From assembly GCF_020832325.1 (NCBI RefSeq), contig NZ_JAFIEU010000002.1:1-64000 (forward strand): DNA of 64,000 bases, in the 5' to 3' direction. The notes beneath the pieces are model-generated. The model searched no databases. It saw only the letters and a list, made by a program, of their open reading frames with translations, and was not told the origin of the DNA. The DNA comes from Lunatimonas sp. GTDB taxonomy: Bacteria > Bacteroidota > Bacteroidia > Cytophagales > Cyclobacteriaceae. Position numbers and translations under genes: made by a program. Shown piece after piece: positions 56,740 through 64,000 of the stretch (its first letter is position 1; the number at the start of each line of letters is the position of its first letter).

Positions 56740-57756
56740 ATGAATTCATTGGAAGAATTGGAGAGGAAACTGGCTACACCCAGCGAAGCTTGTGTAGCGG
56801 ACATGGCAAGAATACAGGGAGATATCCTTGTCTTAGGGGTGGGTGGCAAGATGGGCCCTAGCTTGGCAAAACTAGCCGTAAATGCCCTGAGGCAGGCAGG
56901 TTCCTCCAGTAGGGTCATCGGTGTTTCCCGCTTTTCCGAGGCAGGCGTGAAGGATGATTTGATCCGCCATGGGGTGGAGGCGATATCCGCGGATATCCTA
57001 GATGACGGGGAGTTGGCCAGATTGCCCAAGGTGGAGAATGTGATTTTTATGGCTGGGAAAAAGTTTGGTACGAGTGGCAACGAGCATTTTACCTGGGCTA
57101 TGAATGCCTACCTTCCCGGGAGGGTGGCCGAGCACAACCGGGCTGCCCGAATCGTGGTTTTTTCTTCCGGTAACGTCTATCCTTTTGTACCGTTGAGTTC
57201 GGGAGGGGCCACAGAAGATACCCCGCCGGGGCCAGTGGGTGAGTACGCCCAATCCTGTCTCGGCCGGGAACGGATCTTTCAGTCCTTTAGCCACCGCTAC
57301 CAAATTCCCATGCTCATTTACAGGCTGAATTATGCCATTGATATGCGCTACGGAAATTTGTTGGAAATCGCGAAGATGGTTTACGAAGAAAGGGAAATCG
57401 ATGTGACCAACGGATACATGAACGTGATCTGGCAAGGTGATGCAAATGAGATTGCCCTGCGTTCCCTGCTGCATTGCGAAGCTCCGGCCAAGATCCTCAA
57501 CGTCACCGGTCCGGAAATCGTATCTATCCGGTGGGTGGCAGAGGAGTTTGGAGAGTTATTCGGCAAGCGGCCTAAGTTTGGCGGTGAGGAGGCCCCCAGT
57601 GCCTTGCTTAACAATGCGGCACGGTGCCATAGGCTGTTTGGCTATCCCCGTGTTACCCTCAAAGAAATGATAGAAATGACGTACGAATGGGTCATACAAG
57701 GCGGGGAGACCTTTAATAAACCCACCCATTTTCAAGAGCGATCTGGAAAATATTAA
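56740..57756 (+). CDS. NAD-dependent epimerase/dehydratase-like (extended SDR)
   Basis: ILVLGVGGKMGPSLAKLAV; VVFSSGNVYPFV; EYAQSCLGRERIF. Confidence 0.85.
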   Translation: MNSLEELERKLATPSEACVADMARIQGDILVLGVGGKMGPSLAKLAVNALRQAGSSSRVIGVSRFSEAGVKDDLIRHGVEAISADILDDGELARLPKVENVIFMAGKKFGTSGNEHFTWAMNAYLPGRVAEHNRAARIVVFSSGNVYPFVPLSSGGATEDTPPGPVGEYAQSCLGRERIFQSFSHRYQIPMLIYRLNYAIDMRYGNLLEIAKMVYEEREIDVTNGYMNVIWQGDANEIALRSLLHCEAPAKILNVTGPEIVSIRWVAEEFGELFGKRPKFGGEEAPSALLNNAARCHRLFGYPRVTLKEMIEMTYEWVIQGGETFNKPTHFQERSGKY

Positions 57757-57819
57757 TCCAGCCGGTTCCGGCATTCGGTGCGGGACGAATGCTGACTGCT
57801 GGAGATAAACCAAAGTGAA

Positions 57820-58896
57820 ATGAACATACTAGATAAATCGATAAAGACAGCCTTGCATGATGGCTTGGCCATACCGGCGCACCCCTTGGCATTGGATGGT
57901 GAGCGGAAGTTCGATGAGCGAAGGCAACGAGGCCTTACCCGCTACTACATCGCAAGTGGGGCCGGTGGTGTGGCGGTGGGAGTACACTCCACCCAGTTTG
58001 AAATCAGGGATAAGAAGGTAGGGCTGTTTGAGCCGGTCTTGCGCATCGCCATGGAAGAGATTCACGCGGCCCAGATTACCCGGCCCTTTGTGAAAGTTGC
58101 CGGAATCGTGGGGCCCACGGATCAGGCTATCGCAGAAGCCCAATTGGCGGCTGAATTGGGCTATGACTTGGGTCTGTTGAGTGCCGGTGGCCTTGGGGAC
58201 TGGTCCGAAGCGGAGCTGATACAGCGGGCAGAAAAAGTTGCCGACCATATTCCGCTATTTGGCTTTTACCTCCAGCCTTCAGCGGGAGGCAGGTTGTTGA
58301 GCCATGCATTCTGGAGGGACTTTGCCGATATTCCCAACGTACATGCCATCAAAATGGCACCCTTCAACAGGTACCAATCACTGGATGTCATTCGGGCCGT
58401 GCTGGGTTCAGACAGGTACGCAGATATCGCCCTGTATACCGGCAACGACGATAATATCGTCGCTGACCTCTTGACTACGTACCGCATGTGGGTAAACGGC
58501 AGTTACCGGGAAAAGGAAATCGTAGGTGGGTTACTCGGCCATTGGGCTGTATGGACCCATAAGGCTGTGGAGCTCTTGGAGGATATCAAACACTGTAAGC
58601 GGAGCGGTTCACCGAGTATGTCTGAGCTGCTAGCACTCGGTGTGCAGGTAACCGACGTGAATGCGGCGATCTTCGATCCACACCACCAATTTCACGGCTG
58701 TATCCCAGGGATTCACGAGATACTTCGTCGGCAGGGGCTGTTGGAAGGTCGCTGGTGCCTCAACCCTTCCGAGGAATTGTCACCGGGCCAAATGGAAGAA
58801 ATAGATCGGGTATACAGGGACTATCCGCACCTGAACGACGATGACTTTGTTCGGCAACATATGAATGAATTCTTGGGAGGGCAGGCGAATGGGTAG
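57820..58896 (+). CDS. Dihydrodipicolinate synthase/N-acetylneuraminate lyase superfamily protein
   Basis: TRYYIASGAGGVAVGVHSTQFEI; HAIKMAPFNRYQSLDVIRAV; TIM-barrel aldolase-like layout. Confidence 0.85.
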   Translation: MNILDKSIKTALHDGLAIPAHPLALDGERKFDERRQRGLTRYYIASGAGGVAVGVHSTQFEIRDKKVGLFEPVLRIAMEEIHAAQITRPFVKVAGIVGPTDQAIAEAQLAAELGYDLGLLSAGGLGDWSEAELIQRAEKVADHIPLFGFYLQPSAGGRLLSHAFWRDFADIPNVHAIKMAPFNRYQSLDVIRAVLGSDRYADIALYTGNDDNIVADLLTTYRMWVNGSYREKEIVGGLLGHWAVWTHKAVELLEDIKHCKRSGSPSMSELLALGVQVTDVNAAIFDPHHQFHGCIPGIHEILRRQGLLEGRWCLNPSEELSPGQMEEIDRVYRDYPHLNDDDFVRQHMNEFLGGQANG

Positions 58897-58970
58897 TTGG
58901 GTTGGTTCAGGGATCCGCTAGCCCAATCTTTGTGCGCAAGATATGACAGCCAATAAAAAGTTATAAACAC

Positions 58971-59100
58971 ATGAAATCTAGCATGATGTAGCCGTCACAC
59001 AGCGGGATGCCCCGATAGCTATCGGGAAAACATGCGACCTGCCTGCCGATAGGCAGGGATTCTATCTGACCGTTAAAGAACAAATTATAAACAGATGAAA
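58971..59100 (+). repeat. Dispersed leader repeat, copy 2
   Basis: ATGAAATCTAGCATGATG...GGGATGCCCCGATAGCTATCGGG...CATGCGACCTGCCTGCCGATAGGCAGGGATTCTATCTGACC...ATAAACAGATGAAA. Confidence 0.9.
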
Positions 59101-60150
59101 AGCAAGAGAGTTCTTTCGGGGGTCAAGGAAATAGCCCGCAGGGCAAACGTATCCATTGCTACCGTAGACCGCGTATTACACAATCGAAGTGGGGTGTCTC
59201 CCAAAACGAAAAAGAAGATTGAAGCCATTATCAAAGAGCTCAACTACCGACCCAATATCTTGGCGAGTAGGCTGGCATCGGGTAAGGTGTTTCACATCGC
59301 CGTGATCATTCCCAAGCGTTCAGAGCGGACCGACTTTTGGGATGCTCCTTTGAAGGGCATTGAACGGGCACAGGAGGAAATCAAGCAATACGGCGTGACG
59401 GTGGATACCTTCCTCTTTGATCTGCAGGACAGAAGTACCTTTCAGCAGGGGGTAGAAAAAATCAAGGAAAAGAACTATGACGGCGTGTTAATCGCTCCTT
59501 CTTTTGTGGAAGAGGCCGTGCCATTCCTGAAATACTGTAAGGAGAAAGGTATGCCGTTTGTGTTTATAGACAGCAATATCGAGAACCAACCGAGCCTATC
59601 TTATATCGGCCCGCCGTTACTTCAGAGTGGCTTTCTTGGCGCGAGATTATGTGATTTTGGACTTGGTAAGTCCCGGAAAATTTTGTTGGTGCATATCACC
59701 AAGCAACCAAATAGCTATAACTACGCACAGATCGAAAAGGGCTTTAGATCCTATTTTGAACAAAGTGATGATCCCTATGACCTGATCAGACTGGACATTG
59801 AGCATGCGGATCAAGAATCGGTGGAAATTTCGCTGAAGCGGGCCATGATGCATCATCCCGCTGTGGAGGCGATTTTCGTGACGAATTCGCGGGTGTTTTC
59901 CGTGGCAAAGTTTCTGGAAGACGAAGGAATCACCCATTTGCACCTGGTTGGATACGATTTTGTGTTACAGAATCAGGAATATCTGCGAAAGGGAGTCATA
60001 GACTTTTTGATTTGTCACAAACCGGAGGATCAGGGTTATAAGGGTCTGATGAATCTTTACCGCCATTTGAGTCTCAAGCTGCCCGTAGACCCGGTGTACT
60101 ACATGCCCATTGATATCGTGACCAAGGAGAATCAGGAGTATTACCGTTAG
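59095..60150 (+). CDS. LacI-family transcriptional regulator
   Basis: HTH VKEIARRANVSIATVDRVLHNRSGVSPKTKKKIEAIIKELNYRPN; periplasmic-binding-like domain. Confidence 0.95.
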   Translation: MKSKRVLSGVKEIARRANVSIATVDRVLHNRSGVSPKTKKKIEAIIKELNYRPNILASRLASGKVFHIAVIIPKRSERTDFWDAPLKGIERAQEEIKQYGVTVDTFLFDLQDRSTFQQGVEKIKEKNYDGVLIAPSFVEEAVPFLKYCKEKGMPFVFIDSNIENQPSLSYIGPPLLQSGFLGARLCDFGLGKSRKILLVHITKQPNSYNYAQIEKGFRSYFEQSDDPYDLIRLDIEHADQESVEISLKRAMMHHPAVEAIFVTNSRVFSVAKFLEDEGITHLHLVGYDFVLQNQEYLRKGVIDFLICHKPEDQGYKGLMNLYRHLSLKLPVDPVYYMPIDIVTKENQEYYR

Positions 60151-60319
60151 GTGTGTTAGGCTGGTAGTATGATATAAGCGTGATCCAAGTATCAGGAGAG
60201 CTAATCATAGAGGGGGGTTCTCTTTGAGAGGTTTTGGGAAATCGTGAATAGTTAGGTTTTTTTCAGAATATTTGGTTACTTGGATAATTGATAGTTTTTA
60301 ACGATGATACAACTTTACT

Positions 60320-63300
60320 ATGGCCTCGAGTATTAAGGAGGAAGAACAGGAGAGATTGAGAGTGTTAGGAGAGTACCATTTAGATGGTATAACCGACCTA
60401 GAAGAGTTTGATTTTTTAACGAAGATGGCGTCTCGGATTTGTGAGACCCGTATATCGTTGATCAGCGTGGTTTTCGAAGATAAGCAGTGGTTTCTCGCCC
60501 GTCATGGGATCGAGCAGCGGGAGACTCCAAGGCAGTATTCTTTTTGTGCGCATGCCTTGCATCGGAATGGTGAGATGATGGTGGTACAGGACGCCAGAAG
60601 GGATCCTCGATTTCAGGATAATCCGCTCGTCCTTGGTGACCCCCATATAGTTTTTTATGCAGGGATACCTTTAGTTAGTCAGGAGGGATTCACGTTCGGT
60701 ACCCTATGCGTGATCGATAGTAATCCGCATGTCCTTTCGGATGAGCAAGCTGACTCCTTGAAGCGTCTTGCCACCCAGGTGATGAAGTTGTTGGAGTTGA
60801 GAAAAAAGAACCTGGATTTCGAGAAGAATGAACTAAAGCTTCGGAAGGCACTTTTTCTGTTGGAGGAAGCTCAGCAAATTAATCAGATTGGAGCATGGGA
60901 GCTTGATATATCGACAGGAAAGACCCGTTGGACAGAACAGGTTTACGATATCCATGAGTTACCGGTTGGTTTTGATCACAATCGTTCCAATGGCATTGAT
61001 TTTTATCATCCAGATGACCGGCATATTATCCGGTCGGCGCTAGTGCAATGCATTGAAAAGGATACTCCATTTGACGTGACCTGCCGTTTGGTCACTGCCA
61101 AAGGGAATTTGAAGTGGGTGCGAGCTACCGGGAAGCGGATCAATGGCACGGTAGTCGGGGCTTTTCAAGATATCTCGGTCGTCAAAAAGCAGATGCTGAA
61201 ATTTCAGGGTATATTTAATTCCAGTAATTCTTTCATTGGATTTCTGGATACCCAGGGCATCTTGTTGGATGCCAATGAAACCGCTCTGAATAGGGCTGGG
61301 TTGAAAAGAACAGACGTGATAGGTAGATTTTTCTGGGACTGCTATTGGTGGCAGATATCGGAGGCAGCTCAACAACGGCTAAAAGAGAGTTTTGAAAAAG
61401 TACTTGAAGGACAGGAAATAGCTTATGAAGAAACTGTGTTGGTTAAAGATGGTCTTACAACGACCATTTTATTTAGTCTAAAGCCCGTAATAGATGAGTC
61501 AGGCCAGGTTTTATTTATTATTCCTGAAGGTCGACCTATCCAAGATATTGTCGATTCCAGAAACCGCTATCGAGAGCTGATCGAAAGTACCAGCGCAGGA
61601 ACGTTTGAGTGGGATATATCAACCGGCGAGGTAGTGATTAATGACCGTTACGCCCAGATGCTTGGTTACGAGAAGAATGAGATTCAGCCTATTTCCTTTT
61701 CGGGGTGGGAGTCTCATGCCGATAAAGATGGACTTGAAGGTGCGAGGAGACTATTGATCGAGTGCTTCAAAAAGCAGCGGGAGTTTTTCCAAACGGAACT
61801 GCGTATGAGGCACAAAAATGGCAACTACATTTGGGTAAATGTACGTGGTAAAGTTATTTCATGGTCGACCGATGGTAGGGCCTTGAAGATGTATGGAACA
61901 CACCAAGAGATTACTGATAGGAAGCAAAGAGAAGAGGAGGCAGAATACCAAAGGAACATTCTCAAAGCGTTGTATGATTTATCTCCGATTGGTATTTCTC
62001 TAAACGATTATCATACTGGCGAATTTCTAGATGTGAATGCTAAACTCTTAGAGCCCACTGGTTACGAAAAGAGCGAGTTTCTGGGGTTAAGCTACTTTGA
62101 TATCACCCCAGAGGAGTATGCAGACAAAGAGAGCGAGGCTGTGCGGAATATGGAATTGTCAGGGAGATATGGTCCACTTGAAAAGCAGTACATCAGGAAA
62201 GATGGATCTCGTTACCCGGTTCTTTTAAATGGTGTCGTCATCAAAGACCTAAATGGCAGGAAGTTAATTTGGTCTGTGATTGAGGATATATCCGAAAAGA
62301 AGAAACGCGAAAAAGATCTTCAACGTGCAATTTCCAATTTACAAGCTGTGCTGGATGCAGGGTCACAGGTGAGCATTATTGCCACAGATACGGAAGGTAC
62401 CATATCGTTGTTTAATACTGGAGCTGAAAAGATGCTGGGGTATTCAGCGGGTGAAGTGGTAGGAGTTGCCTCACCTCAAGTTTTTCACCTAGAAGAGGAG
62501 GTCGTTCAGGAGGCAAATATCTTAACAGATAAGTACGGAGTTGAGGTCTCGGGGTTCGATGTGTTTGTGTTTAGAGCGAAACAGGGTGTCGCTCATACGC
62601 AGGAATGGACATATATTCGAAAAGATGGATCAAAATTGCCTGTCTTGTTGTCGGTTACCGCAATAGTTCAAAACGATCATACGATTGGTTACTTGGGCAT
62701 TGCGGTGGACATTAGCCAACAAAAGGATGCTGAAAAAAGAATCGAGACATTGCATCAACTCACAATGGCCCAAAACGATCGGCTTAAAAATTTCGCCTAC
62801 ATCGTATCCCACAATCTCAGGTCTCATAGTGGTGGGATATCCGGGTTGTTGGAAGTGTTAAAAGCAGTACAACCTGAGTATTTCGAAAACGAAATCGTTC
62901 AGATGATTGAAACCGGGTCAGAAAATCTCATGAATACCATCAAGGACCTCTCTGAGGTTATTCGTGTAAACTTGGACGAGGAAGCTAGGTTTATACTTTC
63001 AATTCGGCCGATTGTACGGAAAAACATAGAGAGTTTGCGTGCGATAATCGAAAGAGAAAAAATTGAAGTCATCAACGAAGTTTCCGAGGACCTAAAAATT
63101 CGAATTATTCCTGCATATATCGAAAGCATCACGCTGAATTTTATTACAAACGCCATTAAGTACAAGTCACCCGAACGACCTAGCTGTCTTAAAATATTCT
63201 CAAGAGAAGAGAAGGATGTTGTAAAATTGTATTTTGAAGATAACGGACTGGGGATAGATTTAACTAAATATGGCAAAGACCTTTTCGGCATGTACAAGAC

Positions 63301-63439
63301 CTTTCACCGACATGAAGATTCACGGGGTGTTGGCTTATACATTACTAGAAATCAAATTGAAGCTATGGGGGGCTACGTAGAGGTCGAAAGTGAAGTTGGG
63401 AAAGGAACTACCTTTGTGGTGACCCTTCCCTACGAGTGA
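60320..63439 (+). CDS. GAF/multi-PAS sensor histidine kinase
   Basis: N-terminal GAF (ISLISVVFEDKQWFLARHG), several PAS/PAC units, SHNLRSHSGG H-box, FEDNGLGIDL HATPase. Confidence 0.94.
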   Translation: MASSIKEEEQERLRVLGEYHLDGITDLEEFDFLTKMASRICETRISLISVVFEDKQWFLARHGIEQRETPRQYSFCAHALHRNGEMMVVQDARRDPRFQDNPLVLGDPHIVFYAGIPLVSQEGFTFGTLCVIDSNPHVLSDEQADSLKRLATQVMKLLELRKKNLDFEKNELKLRKALFLLEEAQQINQIGAWELDISTGKTRWTEQVYDIHELPVGFDHNRSNGIDFYHPDDRHIIRSALVQCIEKDTPFDVTCRLVTAKGNLKWVRATGKRINGTVVGAFQDISVVKKQMLKFQGIFNSSNSFIGFLDTQGILLDANETALNRAGLKRTDVIGRFFWDCYWWQISEAAQQRLKESFEKVLEGQEIAYEETVLVKDGLTTTILFSLKPVIDESGQVLFIIPEGRPIQDIVDSRNRYRELIESTSAGTFEWDISTGEVVINDRYAQMLGYEKNEIQPISFSGWESHADKDGLEGARRLLIECFKKQREFFQTELRMRHKNGNYIWVNVRGKVISWSTDGRALKMYGTHQEITDRKQREEEAEYQRNILKALYDLSPIGISLNDYHTGEFLDVNAKLLEPTGYEKSEFLGLSYFDITPEEYADKESEAVRNMELSGRYGPLEKQYIRKDGSRYPVLLNGVVIKDLNGRKLIWSVIEDISEKKKREKDLQRAISNLQAVLDAGSQVSIIATDTEGTISLFNTGAEKMLGYSAGEVVGVASPQVFHLEEEVVQEANILTDKYGVEVSGFDVFVFRAKQGVAHTQEWTYIRKDGSKLPVLLSVTAIVQNDHTIGYLGIAVDISQQKDAEKRIETLHQLTMAQNDRLKNFAYIVSHNLRSHSGGISGLLEVLKAVQPEYFENEIVQMIETGSENLMNTIKDLSEVIRVNLDEEARFILSIRPIVRKNIESLRAIIEREKIEVINEVSEDLKIRIIPAYIESITLNFITNAIKYKSPERPSCLKIFSREEKDVVKLYFEDNGLGIDLTKYGKDLFGMYKTFHRHEDSRGVGLYITRNQIEAMGGYVEVESEVGKGTTFVVTLPYE

Positions 63440-63472
63440 AACCAATCGTCAGTCAAAGCAAACCTGTACTCT

Positions 63473-63847
63473 TTACCACGATACGGTTCCTAGGTATTGA
63501 TTGTTTGCCTTGTTGGCATCCTTGGTATTGATCTTTAGTTTAAATTTCAGCGGCTTGTTTTTTTTGTCGCTTGGAGTAAATTTTGTCTCTGAGGTGTAAA
63601 GAAGGGATTTGCCGGGATCCAATGCCGAGGTTTTGGTATCCAGGCTGATCACCCGCCCGTTTACTGAAAGGAATACTTCGTAGCTTCCCGCCGGGGCAAT
63701 TTCACTTCCCACGTTGGTGATGAGATACGAAAAATAGCGCTCACCGGCATCGGTGGTTTTCACAACGACCTCTGTGGCTTCCAGGTCATATAGGACGCCC
63801 TGTGGTAAAAAGGTTAGCGCGGTCCATAGCAAAACGGATAAACTCAT
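63473..63847 (-). CDS. Secreted CARDB/Ig-like-fold hypothetical protein
   Basis: 124-aa ORF, hydrophobic N-terminus, beta-rich sequence. Confidence 0.65.
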   Translation of the reverse strand: MSLSVLLWTALTFLPQGVLYDLEATEVVVKTTDAGERYFSYLITNVGSEIAPAGSYEVFLSVNGRVISLDTKTSALDPGKSLLYTSETKFTPSDKKNKPLKFKLKINTKDANKANNQYLGTVSW

Positions 63848-63904
63848 TTGGTGCTGGGGTTGGGTAAATAAGAAATCTGCCTCTAACTATAAAAGTATAA
63901 AAAA

Positions 63905-63930
63905 AGCCCACACCGAAGGCGGAGTGGGCT
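63905..63930. terminator. Bidirectional intrinsic terminator
   Basis: AGCCCAC-A-CCG-AAGG-CGG-A-GTGGGCT hairpin with T-rich flanks on both strands. Confidence 0.8.
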
Positions 63931-64000
63931 CATAATTTTTTAATGTTAAAATTAATTATTCGGATTTGCTGGAGGCGTCACTCCCAGTTTGGTCAATACC

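Noticed and set aside
37283-63439. Long antisense ORFs (e.g. 37521-38009, 50303-50845, 49423-49884)
   Set aside because: Each lies opposite a well-supported gene with recognisable motifs; explained by codon-bias shadow ORFs.
63952-64000. Possible C-terminus of a minus-strand gene (VLTKLGVTPPANPNN*)
   Set aside because: Only 15 codons visible and another frame is also open, so it cannot be assigned.
1-64000. CRISPR arrays, tRNA/rRNA genes, prophage, IS elements, toxin-antitoxin or defence systems
   Set aside because: No regularly spaced repeats, cloverleaf or transposase/integrase/defence motifs recognised by reading; a dedicated scan (tRNAscan-SE, ISEScan, DefenseFinder) was not possible here.

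Overview
The window is a compact 64 kb chromosomal segment whose gene content and promoter style point to a Bacteroidota member, probably Cytophagales/Cyclobacteriaceae-like (inferred, not searched). It is mostly housekeeping genes: recG, OmpA-like lipoprotein, pseudouridine synthase, MoxR ATPase, LytS/LytTR regulators, PhoH, aroE, hflX, mtgA, an RsmF-like methyltransferase, lutABC, dtd, folB, LptD, arcA, pepP-like, and a Phe/Tyr biosynthesis operon (DAHP synthase-chorismate mutase, aroB, aroA, DUF486, pheA, aminotransferase, tyrA). No tRNA, rRNA, CRISPR array, prophage or IS transposase was recognised. Strongest unexplained signals: (1) an unannotated ribosome-mediated attenuator ahead of the Phe/Tyr operon, with a 29-aa leader peptide MKNFAATYFSFFYFYFRPQGRIGAAYCLS, nested pause and antiterminator pairings, and a strong intrinsic terminator, apparently read from an almost leaderless promoter; (2) a ~130-nt two-palindrome 5' leader repeated upstream of two unrelated genes and extending to their start codons; (3) a LacI-linked catabolic-type locus with an Nramp-fold transporter lacking the DPGN/MPH metal-site motifs and an SDR/epimerase lacking the usual YxxxK lysine; (4) an internally deleted methionine aminopeptidase pseudogene; (5) a small inverted repeat flanked by 9-bp direct repeats. 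All assignments come from reading the sequence and recalling family motifs; no database search or folding program was run.
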